Shown piece by piece: positions 1 through 6,027 of a DNA stretch of 6,134 bases. The notes below the pieces were generated by a model. That model searched no databases and was not told the DNA's origin. It saw nothing but the letters and a program-made list of their open reading frames with translations. The first letter of the stretch is position 1. The number at the start of each line of letters is the position of its first letter. A program made the position numbers and the translations under genes. The stretch is from Verrucomicrobia bacterium UBA1211 (GTDB lineage Bacteria > Verrucomicrobiota > Kiritimatiellia > RFP12 > UBA1067): positions 4,636 to 10,769 of the forward strand of contig DBXN01000113.1 in the NCBI GenBank assembly GCA_002309585.1. The letters are read 5' to 3'.

Positions 1-1545
1 GAGGAGCGTTGGGCGGAGGTCTATTTCAAGGACATCGTGGAGCCCCTTGAGGCGCTGGGCGCCGACTTCTTCTGGCTCGACTGGCAGCAGTGGCTGATGG
101 CGAAGGGCAAGCCCACATTGAGTAATACATTCTGGCTCAACCACCTCTTCGCCACGCATGACGCGAGCCGGCGGAGCGGCTCGAAACGTCCCATCATCTA
201 CCACCGCTGGGGCGGACTCGGCTCGCACCGTTACCAGATCGGTTTCTCCGGCGATGGCGAGAGCTCGTGGCGGATGCTCGAGGCGATTCCGTGGTTCACT
301 GCCACGGCCTCGAACGTGGGTTACGGCTACTGGGGGCATGATCTTGGGGGACACAACCGCCCTCAGTTCGGCAGGGATGAAAACGGCGAGCTGCTCACGC
401 GCTGGATGCAGTGTGGCGTGTTCACGCCCATCTTCCGTACCCATCCGTCCAAGGATTCCCTGGCGGAGCGCCGTCCGTGGAAGTACGCCGACCACTTCTT
501 CATCCTCCGCGAGGCGTATCGCCTGCGCTACCGTCTCGCGCCCTACATCTACACCGCCGCGCGGCAGGCGTACGACACGGGCGTGTGCCTGTGCCGTCCG
601 ATGTACTATGACTGGCCGGAGGAGGACGCCGCATACAGGGCGATCAACCAGTACATGTTTGGCGACGACATCCTCGTGGCGCCCGTGACGAAGCCGGTTG
701 ACCCCGTGTCGAAGGAAGCGGAGGTCGAGGTGTGGCTGCCGAGGGGCACGTGGTATGACGTCTCGCGCGGCGAGCTCGTGGAAGGCGGGTGCAAGCTGAA
801 ACGCGGCTACACGGTGGAGGAGACGCCGTGGTTCGTGAAGGCGGGCGCGGTGATTCCGATGTATCCCGATTCCGTCAAGCGCCTCGGCAATCCCGGCACC
901 GACGATCTCGTGCTCTTCTGCGCGCCCAACCGCCCAACAACCCAACCACCTAGCCACACAACCATTTATGAGGATGGCGGCGACAATGCAGACTACGCGA
1001 CCAACTTTCGCCGCACGGCGATCCGGCGCGACGGAAACCGCGTGACGATCGCTCCTCGTAAGGGGGCTTACACGCTCACGTTCCCGCTTGCCGCGCCGCC
1101 CAAGTCGGCAGCCGTGAACGGGAAGCCGTGCGAATGGACCTACGATGCGGAAGATCTTGCCGTGGTCGTGAAGACGCCGCCGCAGGACGGGACACACGAG
1201 ACGGTGGTGGAGCTTGTTTATGATAGGGGGGGCAGCCCTCTGGCCGATGAACTTTCTGGCCAAAAGGGCGAACACACCCGCATTGCCGCCCTTACGGAGG
1301 ACTACAGACTCGCCATTGCCGGTCGCGGCTGGCCGAAAGCCGCCGCCAATCTCCCCACGTCATGGCAAATTATCTGGAAAACGCGCGATGCGATCGCGGC
1401 GCATCCCGCCGACGCGAAGAAGCTGCTTGCCGAGCGCGATGCAGCCCTGAAGGCGTTTGCCGCCTCCTTCCGGAACGGCGGAAAGGAGTTGCCGGATCCG
1501 TTCCGCACGAGGATGAATGCCTGGCTTGATGCGCAGACGGACTGA
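1..1545 (+). CDS. Glycoside hydrolase family 31 (alpha-glycosidase), 5'-truncated
   Basis: The reading frame is open from base 1, so the true start lies upstream; the GTG at 37 falls inside conserved catalytic-domain sequence and is not the start. 514 residues are visible. GH31 enzymes are retaining alpha-glycosidases. Motifs seen (window residue numbers): FFWLDWQQ with the nucleophile Asp27 (bases 79-81); GFSGDGESSW with the acid/base Asp85 (253-255); GYGYWGHDLGGH near 107-118; RWMQCGVFTPIFRTH ending at His148. The barrel ends near residue 210. MFGDDILVAPV and WLPRGTWYD mark the proximal beta-sheet domain (about 215-295), and TIYEDGGDNADY (321-332) starts a DUF5110-like distal domain. About 100 helical, charged C-terminal residues (about 415-514) follow, which I do not recognise. 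The canonical D-M-N-E after the nucleophile is replaced by D-W-Q-Q, as in a recognisable GH31 subgroup. A signal peptide, if any, lies outside the window. Family is confident; substrate (glucoside, xyloside, galactoside or other) cannot be told. Confidence 0.93.
   Translation, partial: EERWAEVYFKDIVEPLEALGADFFWLDWQQWLMAKGKPTLSNTFWLNHLFATHDASRRSGSKRPIIYHRWGGLGSHRYQIGFSGDGESSWRMLEAIPWFTATASNVGYGYWGHDLGGHNRPQFGRDENGELLTRWMQCGVFTPIFRTHPSKDSLAERRPWKYADHFFILREAYRLRYRLAPYIYTAARQAYDTGVCLCRPMYYDWPEEDAAYRAINQYMFGDDILVAPVTKPVDPVSKEAEVEVWLPRGTWYDVSRGELVEGGCKLKRGYTVEETPWFVKAGAVIPMYPDSVKRLGNPGTDDLVLFCAPNRPTTQPPSHTTIYEDGGDNADYATNFRRTAIRRDGNRVTIAPRKGAYTLTFPLAAPPKSAAVNGKPCEWTYDAEDLAVVVKTPPQDGTHETVVELVYDRGGSPLADELSGQKGEHTRIAALTEDYRLAIAGRGWPKAAANLPTSWQIIWKTRDAIAAHPADAKKLLAERDAALKAFAASFRNGGKELPDPFRTRMNAWLDAQTD
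925..964 (+). repeat. Five imperfect 8-bp tandem repeats inside the GH31 gene
   Basis: Five consecutive octamers follow the pattern CCCAACCA: CCCAACCG, CCCAACAA, CCCAACCA, CCTAGCCA and CACAACCA, with 0-2 mismatches each. The tract is almost pure A and C on this strand, unlike the surrounding G+C-mixed coding sequence. It encodes the low-complexity peptide NRPTTQPPSHTT just before the conserved TIYEDGG strand of the DUF5110-like domain, at a spot where a loop is expected. It looks like a short tandem repeat invading a tolerant loop. The unit is not a multiple of three, so gain or loss of one copy would shift the frame. Confidence 0.75.
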
Positions 1546-1557
1546 CCCACAAGTCAA

Positions 1558-1596
1558 TTCTCGGCGTTCTCTGTCTCTCGGCGGCTCTGCGTGAGA
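1558..1596 (+). repeat. CTCTGCG-type degenerate tandem repeat after the GH31 gene
   Basis: Thirteen bases after the GH31 stop codon is a pyrimidine/G tract readable as degenerate 8-9 bp units: TTCTCGGCG, TTCTCTGTC, TCTCGGCGG, CTCTGCGTG, then AGA. From memory, tracts of the kind CTCTGCG...CTCTGCGTGAGA are dispersed in intergenic regions of several phyla, including cyanobacteria and Verrucomicrobia-like bacteria; I cannot verify copy number here. It has no reading frame of interest and no clear stem-loop. Confidence 0.5.
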
Positions 1597-1662
1597 CCCC
1601 AAGCGGGGAATCCAGGGTAAATTAAAACCTCTCAAACCACCGCAAAAAAGTGAAATTGGCAC

Positions 1663-1691
1663 TTGATGAGCAGAGAAAAGAAATGTACGAT
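1663..1691 (+). promoter_or_regulatory. Candidate sigma-70-like promoter of the giant repeat gene
   Basis: TTGATG at 1663-1668 and TACGAT at 1686-1691 are separated by exactly 17 bp and each matches 4 of 6 consensus bases. A start of transcription near 1698 would leave a leader of about 30 nt before the ATG. TTGGCA at 1656-1661 is a better -35 match, but is 24 bp from this -10 and so wrongly spaced. The AT-rich setting supports a promoter in general; the exact boxes are a weak call, and the promoter rules of this phylum are not known to me. Confidence 0.3.
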
Positions 1692-1716
1692 ACTACTGTA
1701 TCCTAAATACTGGATA
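1689..1716 (+). promoter_or_regulatory. Two overlapping short inverted repeats before the giant gene
   Basis: GATAC (1689-1693) and GTATC (1698-1702) form a perfect 5-bp inverted repeat with a 4-base centre, overlapping the candidate -10 box. TATCC (1699-1703) and GGATA (1712-1716) form a second 5-bp inverted repeat with an 8-base centre, whose right arm touches the Shine-Dalgarno sequence. The two share bases 1699-1702, so as RNA they could not form together. They could be an operator and a weak leader hairpin, or chance in an AT-rich stretch. Confidence 0.25.
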
Positions 1717-1722
1717 AGGAGG
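1716..1722 (+). promoter_or_regulatory. Strong ribosome binding site of the giant repeat gene
   Basis: AAGGAGG is a near-perfect Shine-Dalgarno sequence ending four bases before the ATG at 1727. It fixes the start codon, and the encoded N-terminus is a credible signal peptide, which supports the same choice. Confidence 0.85.
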
Positions 1723-1726
1723 AGAC

Positions 1727-1795
1727 ATGAAACGAGCGGGTATGATTCTTTTGACGGTATCCCTTGCCGCGGGAAACGGTCTGTCTATCGACGCA
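1727..1795 (+). other. Signal peptide of the giant repeat protein
   Basis: Residues 1-23 have the three expected parts: a basic start (MKR), a hydrophobic core (GMILLTVSLAAG) and a polar end (NGLSIDA) with Ala at -1. There is no cysteine near the cleavage region, so a lipoprotein is not indicated. The exact cleavage site is uncertain by a few residues. Confidence 0.7.
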
Positions 1796-4700
1796 TACGT
1801 GTATGATTGGGCGAACGGTACGGCCAATCTCGGCCCGGAAACCCAGATCAACTCGCCCACCGCCCAGGACGGGGACCACCGGTTCATCATCTATCAGGGA
1901 ACCGTGAACCTCAACGAGGGCGCGGACATCCAGACCGGCGGCAATGATTCGCACTCCTGTAATTACATCGGCGTGGACCGCGGCTCTCCCGCCAACCTGA
2001 ACATCAACGGCGGATCGTTTTGGTGTACGAAGGCGGGCGGGGGCGCTGGCGACCTCGGCATCGGCATCAACAATAACGGGGTGTCCTCCTCGCTTACCCT
2101 CAACACCGGCAGCCTCCGGGTCGACGGGCGGATCCGCAGCGGCGTGTACTGGAACAGCCTTCAGGCGACAACCAGCTCCGGGACCCTCACGCTTAGGGGT
2201 GGCGAGGCGCGCGTGAACCAGCTGGTCTTGGGCGCCACAACCGCCAGCACCGGTTCCTCCACGGTGAATCTCGATGGCGGCCGGCTGACCGTGAACGAAC
2301 TCCTGTTCCTCCCTTACAACGGTCAGACCTTCACATGGGGCAACGGCACGCTGGTAGCCGGGGGCGAACCGCTCTTCAATATCTCCGATTACACCGCCAT
2401 AAACGACAAGACGCGCACGATGTCGGTCACCGGGGCCCCCGCGACCTTCGACACCGCCGGGTTCAACATCTCCCTCCCGCCCCTCACCGGCATCGGCAGG
2501 TTACGTCTCACCGGCGGCGGCACGGTGGGGATCACGGAGTCCAGCCTCTCCTACGGGCTGATCCTTGACGATGTCACGCTTTCATTCGGGGCTTCCAATC
2601 CCGACACCCCCGCGATCACCCTTCTCGACCTCGAAATCGCCGGGCCGGTCACCCTCTATGTCTTCCAACCCAACACGGTAGACAAGTTCCCGGTCCTCTC
2701 ATGGACCAGGTCATTTTACGGCTCTCTCGCGCAGATTTCGGTCCGGGGCGGCGACCCCTCGTTCCTCGTGCGTGAGGGCAACACCCTCTACCTCTCGGCG
2801 GAGGGCGATCCGGCGCTCTTGAGATACGCCGACGTGGCTGGCGGCGACGACACCCCCGCGTCCGCTGACTACACGCGCCTCCTCTTTACCGAGTCCGCCG
2901 GCACCGTCACCGTGAACGGCGACGGCCTCACGTTCTCGCAAGAGATCGCGGATGTCAGTCCGGTGCCCCAGCGTGTCGCCGCCCCCGTCACCCTCTCCAC
3001 CGCAAACAGTTCGATCTACGTCGCCGCCGGGGGACGGCTTGAACTTTCCGGCGGACTGAACGCCACCGCCCCGATCAAGGAGGGCGAAGGGACCCTCGTG
3101 CTCGCCCATGCCGCGATGCCGGGCTCCATCATACCAAAGGAAGGTATCCTCGATTTCGGCGGCAACACCTACACGGGGACACTCAACGCCGGGACGCGGC
3201 GTTTCGAAGGGCAGGAGATCGTCCTGACCAACGGGGTGTGGCGGCCGAGCGGGCAGACCGAACTCACGTTCCGGGGATCCACCATTACCCTCGCCGACGG
3301 TTTCACGGCGGACCTCACGGCCAACGCCAACAGCCGGATCGCCATTTCGTGGGCGGGGGACGGGGAAGACTACTCGATTCTCACGAAACTGGTCATCGCG
3401 GGCGGCACGATGCTCACCGCAGGCAACTCCAGCAACGTCGCGAACTTCGTCGGCGTCGATCATCACGGCATCTCGATCCTTGAGGTGCGGGACGGCACCT
3501 TCCATGCCACCGGCCCCAACGGCGGTTACCTGAGGGTCGCGGCGAACAACCGGCCGTTCATGACCGGCATCGTCCGCGTGAGCGGCGGGTTGTTCAAACT
3601 CGACCGCGAACTTTCGATGGCGACAGCTCACAACGGCTTGTCCGCCGGGACGGGCAAGGGCATATTCGAACTTTCGGGCGGCGTGGCCGACATCGAGCGA
3701 TTCTATGTGGGCGCGACCAATTCCGGGGCCGGACGGGGCGAGGTATACCTCACCGGCGGCATTCTGGAGGTGGGACAATTCCGGTGCCTTCCCTCTTGCA
3801 TGCAGTCGGTGACGGCCGACGGCGCGACGATTCGCGCCAAGCGGGATGACAGCGCCGAGGCGTTATTCCTGGCGGCGGACGAATCAAACGACACATACGC
3901 GAAGAGCTACACCATCGGCAATGGCGGCTTGCTGATCGATACCGACGGGCACAATGTGGGCTGCACGATCCCCTGGAAGGGCGAAGGCGGAATGGCCGTC
4001 ACGGGCGGCGGCACCCTCCGGCTGGACTGCGAGGTGGAGCTGGCGGGGAACATGGAGGTGGCGGAAGACACCACCCTGCGGTTCTCGTGCTCGCAAACCT
4101 TCGCGGGCACCTTGACCCTGGGCGCCGACGCGTGGATCAGCCTCGACCTTACCGATCTCAGAAACGACACGATGCGTATCGCGACGGGCGGCTTCATCCT
4201 TCCGGAGGGCGTTTCGGATGTGCTGGAACGTGTGGAACTCTCCGACACCGTCAACTACATCGCCAAAACCGTGGACGGGGGAAAGACGATCGAGGTGTCG
4301 TCATCGGCGGGCGCGCCGGTCACCGCGACCTGGACCAACGCCACCGGCTCAAACGATCTCTCCGATCCGGCGAACTGGATCTGCCGGAACGCCGCCGGCG
4401 GGGTGGTCGCGGATGCCCTTCCCGGCCCCACGACGACAATCTATATCGATGGCGTCACCGCCTTCACCCTGCCGCCGGACGCGGCGTGGAACTGGGCCGG
4501 GATCCTCGTCGGAACGAGCGGCGCGGCCACCCTCGCCGCCGACTGCGACTGGAGCCAAATCCCTAAGGTCATCCTTTCCGACGGGGCCTTGCTGGACCTC
4601 AACGGCCATGATCTCAAGGTTTCACATCTGGTGGCGGCGGAAAACGGCATCGCGGCGGTCACCAACTCGGTCGCCGGGGTCCGTCCCGCGCTCTGGCGCG

Positions 4701-5980
4701 GGAACGGGGCAACGGAGAACGACCTCGTCGATACGGAGCACGTGACGGTCTATACCGACACCTTGTGCCTGAGACTCGTGACCGAGGGCGATTATACGAC
4801 ACCGCAAAACAGCGGGATCCGCATCGGGGTCGCCCAGGACGCGGAATATATCCAGACAAACGGGACGGTGTCGGCGGCCACCTCATCGAACACGGCCACC
4901 CTGATCGGGGACAACGGCTTTTCCGGCTCCTACGTCCTCGCCGGGGATGGAAGCGCCACCTTCGGCCACATTCACCTCGGCACGAAAACCGGCCAAACCG
5001 GTGGATCGAACGGCGATCTCCTCGTGGCGGAGAACGGGAGGCTCAAGACGTTGGGTTGGATCACCGTTGGGCATGGCGGCGGCTCAACCGCATCCGTCAC
5101 CCAAGACGGCGGCATCGTCGAGATCGAAAATGACTTAAACGTCGGTTGCTACGCCGGCAACACCGGCACCTACGTGATGAACGGCGGGACGTTGTTGGTG
5201 AACAGCCTTCTGGTGCCGGGCCGCGAGAGCGGCACGGGATGCTTCACGATGCGCGGCGGCACGGTCACCGTCAACGGCAGTTTGGTGCCGGGAATGGGAA
5301 CATCCAGTGTCGGAACCTTCGTGCAGGAGGATGGATTTGTGGCGGCGAACTCCTTCTTGACGATCGGATATTTAGGCGCGGACGGAACCTATCTCCTGAC
5401 CGGCGGGGAATTGTCGGTGACCAAACAGGCCGTCTTTGTGAGCCAGGGGGACGGGAGCCGAGGCCTCTTCGACATCGCGGGCGGCGTCGCCACGGCAGCC
5501 AAAGGGGTCGTCGTCGGATTCTCCTCCGAGGGGACGTTGCGCATCCGCGACGGCGGTCAGCTGGTGACGACCTCCATCACGAACCTGACCGGCTTGGCGA
5601 CAGTCACCTTCGACGGTGGCAAACTGAAGGCGCTGGAGGACAATCCGGCCTTTATCGGCGACATCACGAACATGGTCTTCGGGGCGGGCGGCCTCACGCT
5701 GGACAACGCCGGTTATGACCTTGCCTTCGTCGGCTGTACTCTGAAGATGTCAACGGAGAACCCGGCGATCACCATGACCGGATCCGGAACCCTCGATCTC
5801 TCGGACACCACCGTAGAGCTGTTCGATGTCCCCACTGGCGCATTCACCGTCGCCACCGCCACGACCGGTACCTTCACCGGCGCGCCGGGCTTTGGACTGA
5901 AGGGATGGACCGTCCGCCTTTCGCAGGACGGCAAGACCATCCGCATCATCAACCCCGGATTCATACTGCTTTTGCACTAA
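1727..5980 (+). CDS. Giant secreted beta-helix repeat protein, autotransporter-associated strand-repeat type
   Basis: Complete 1417-residue protein. Residues 1-23 are a likely Sec signal peptide (basic MKR, hydrophobic MILLTVSLAAG, possible cleavage after IDA). The rest is rich in Gly, Thr, Val, Leu, Asn and Asp with short strand-turn units, as in right-handed beta-helices. Three related modules are visible: rungs 90-216, 584-706 and 1093-1300, each followed by a similar cap (230-269, 726-766, 1314-1358). PATR-like stretches (GEGTLVL near 453-459; GGMAVTGGGTLRL at 754-766) link it to 'autotransporter-associated beta-strand repeat' proteins. Residues about 867-972 are a distinct insert with SDPANW, LAADCDW and DLNGHDL. 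No C-terminal beta-barrel, PEP-CTERM, dockerin, LPXTG or S-layer motif is seen; it ends in GFILLLH. Most likely exported to the cell surface or medium, perhaps as adhesin, surface layer or glycan-contact protein; function unproven. No enzymatic motif recognised. A strong Shine-Dalgarno precedes it, and an exported-protein gene follows after 47 bp. Confidence 0.85.
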   Translation: MKRAGMILLTVSLAAGNGLSIDAYVYDWANGTANLGPETQINSPTAQDGDHRFIIYQGTVNLNEGADIQTGGNDSHSCNYIGVDRGSPANLNINGGSFWCTKAGGGAGDLGIGINNNGVSSSLTLNTGSLRVDGRIRSGVYWNSLQATTSSGTLTLRGGEARVNQLVLGATTASTGSSTVNLDGGRLTVNELLFLPYNGQTFTWGNGTLVAGGEPLFNISDYTAINDKTRTMSVTGAPATFDTAGFNISLPPLTGIGRLRLTGGGTVGITESSLSYGLILDDVTLSFGASNPDTPAITLLDLEIAGPVTLYVFQPNTVDKFPVLSWTRSFYGSLAQISVRGGDPSFLVREGNTLYLSAEGDPALLRYADVAGGDDTPASADYTRLLFTESAGTVTVNGDGLTFSQEIADVSPVPQRVAAPVTLSTANSSIYVAAGGRLELSGGLNATAPIKEGEGTLVLAHAAMPGSIIPKEGILDFGGNTYTGTLNAGTRRFEGQEIVLTNGVWRPSGQTELTFRGSTITLADGFTADLTANANSRIAISWAGDGEDYSILTKLVIAGGTMLTAGNSSNVANFVGVDHHGISILEVRDGTFHATGPNGGYLRVAANNRPFMTGIVRVSGGLFKLDRELSMATAHNGLSAGTGKGIFELSGGVADIERFYVGATNSGAGRGEVYLTGGILEVGQFRCLPSCMQSVTADGATIRAKRDDSAEALFLAADESNDTYAKSYTIGNGGLLIDTDGHNVGCTIPWKGEGGMAVTGGGTLRLDCEVELAGNMEVAEDTTLRFSCSQTFAGTLTLGADAWISLDLTDLRNDTMRIATGGFILPEGVSDVLERVELSDTVNYIAKTVDGGKTIEVSSSAGAPVTATWTNATGSNDLSDPANWICRNAAGGVVADALPGPTTTIYIDGVTAFTLPPDAAWNWAGILVGTSGAATLAADCDWSQIPKVILSDGALLDLNGHDLKVSHLVAAENGIAAVTNSVAGVRPALWRGNGATENDLVDTEHVTVYTDTLCLRLVTEGDYTTPQNSGIRIGVAQDAEYIQTNGTVSAATSSNTATLIGDNGFSGSYVLAGDGSATFGHIHLGTKTGQTGGSNGDLLVAENGRLKTLGWITVGHGGGSTASVTQDGGIVEIENDLNVGCYAGNTGTYVMNGGTLLVNSLLVPGRESGTGCFTMRGGTVTVNGSLVPGMGTSSVGTFVQEDGFVAANSFLTIGYLGADGTYLLTGGELSVTKQAVFVSQGDGSRGLFDIAGGVATAAKGVVVGFSSEGTLRIRDGGQLVTTSITNLTGLATVTFDGGKLKALEDNPAFIGDITNMVFGAGGLTLDNAGYDLAFVGCTLKMSTENPAITMTGSGTLDLSDTTVELFDVPTGAFTVATATTGTFTGAPGFGLKGWTVRLSQDGKTIRIINPGFILLLH
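1994..2374 (+). repeat. First beta-strand rung array (residues 90-216)
   Basis: Four to five units of about 24-31 residues share the pattern x-L-x-hydrophobic-x-G-G-x-(hydrophobic)-x-V-(about 4)-hydrophobic-x-G. Unit starts are NLNINGGSFW, SSLTLNTGSLRV, SGTLTLRGGEARV, STVNLDGGRLTV and FTWGNGTLV. They diverge too far for recent duplication but keep the Gly-Gly turn. A cap at 230-269 with FDTAGFNIS and TGGGTV follows. Confidence 0.65.
3476..3844 (+). repeat. Second beta-strand rung array (residues 584-706)
   Basis: Units start at ILEVRDGTFHATG, TGIVRVSGGLFKL, KGIFELSGGVADI, GEVYLTGGILEV and VTADGATIRA. Count and order match the first array. The lead-in FVGVDHHG at 574-581 also echoes YIGVDRG at 80-86, so the whole block appears to be a diverged tandem copy of the first. 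The cap at 726-766 contains GGLLIDTDGHNV and TGGGTL. Confidence 0.65.
4325..4642 (+). other. SDPANW / LAADCDW / DLNGHDL module (residues about 867-972)
   Basis: This stretch lacks the Gly-Gly rung pattern. It contains DLSDPANWICRN, ADALPGPTTTIYIDG, ATLAADCDW and LLDLNGHDLKVSHL. I recall the same ordered motifs as a recurring module in large exported proteins of Kiritimatiellota/Lentisphaerota; that is from memory and carries no functional assignment. It sits between the second and third beta-rich blocks and may be a linker or a small beta-sandwich. Cys887 and Cys940 could pair, but this is speculative. Confidence 0.5.
5003..5626 (+). repeat. Third, longest rung array (residues 1093-1300)
   Basis: About eight to nine units of 23-27 residues run without interruption. 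Their cores are GDLLVAENGRLKTL, ASVTQDGGIVEIE, GTYVMNGGTLLVN, GCFTMRGGTVTVN, GTFVQEDGFVAAN, GTYLLTGGELSVT, GLFDIAGGVATAA, GTLRIRDGGQLVT and ATVTFDGGKLKAL. The consensus is G-x-(F/Y/L)-x-(hydrophobic)-x-x-G-G-x-(L/V)-x-V, usually followed by a V-x-x-G turn. It is more regular and about twice as long as the other two arrays. A cap at 1314-1358 (GGLTLDNAGYDL, TGSGTLDL) follows. Confidence 0.75.
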
Positions 5981-6027
5981 CGCCAGAGGAGAGACTTCAT
6001 AAGAAGAATGATGAATGAGGTGTCGTG
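5981..6027 (+). other. Short gap with mini-ORF and ribosome binding site before the third gene
   Basis: The 47 bp hold no terminator-like hairpin, which favours read-through from the giant gene. AGAGGAGAG at 5985-5993 is a purine-rich Shine-Dalgarno-like stretch 14 bases before the ATG at 6008. That ATG opens a six-codon frame, MMNEVS, whose TGA (6026-6028) overlaps the next gene's ATG by one base. GAGGTG at 6017-6022 is a second, well-spaced site for the ATG at 6028. Confidence 0.5.

Larger units (their letters stand above)
1546..1726. other. Intergenic region between the GH31 gene and the giant repeat protein
   Basis: The 181 bp between the two genes has two compositional halves. The first, to about 1610, is GC-rich and dominated by the CTCTGCG-type tract. 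The second, about 1617-1716, is clearly AT-rich and carries the promoter-like, inverted-repeat and ribosome-binding signals of the downstream gene. No convincing Rho-independent terminator for the GH31 gene is present: the only GC hairpin (CCCC at 1597-1600, GGGG at 1605-1608) has a 4-bp stem and no following T run. Confidence 0.7.

Noticed and set aside
1226..1232. A run of seven G in the GH31 gene as a possible frameshift site
   Set aside because: The reading frame after the run still gives a coherent helical, charged C-terminus (window residues about 415-514), while the alternative frame gives Pro/Arg-rich nonsense. No frameshift is needed.
1597..1608. CCCC-AAGC-GGGG hairpin as a terminator of the GH31 gene
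   Set aside because: The stem is only 4 bp and there is no T run after it.
2711..3778. A 355-codon open frame on the minus strand opposite the giant gene
   Set aside because: Its product is rich in Gly, Arg, Glu and Val with no recognisable motif. It lies fully opposite a well-supported coding sequence in GC-rich DNA, where such antisense frames are common.
4218..4745. A 175-codon + strand open frame in another phase inside the giant gene
   Set aside because: The product is Arg/Ser/Pro-rich low-complexity sequence, typical of an out-of-frame reading of GC-rich codons, while the main frame has clear strand repeats through the same region.
5003..5980. Classical autotransporter (type Va) C-terminal barrel in the giant protein
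   Set aside because: The C-terminal 300 residues are rung repeats and a cap. The alternating amphipathic strands and terminal aromatic residue of a barrel are absent.
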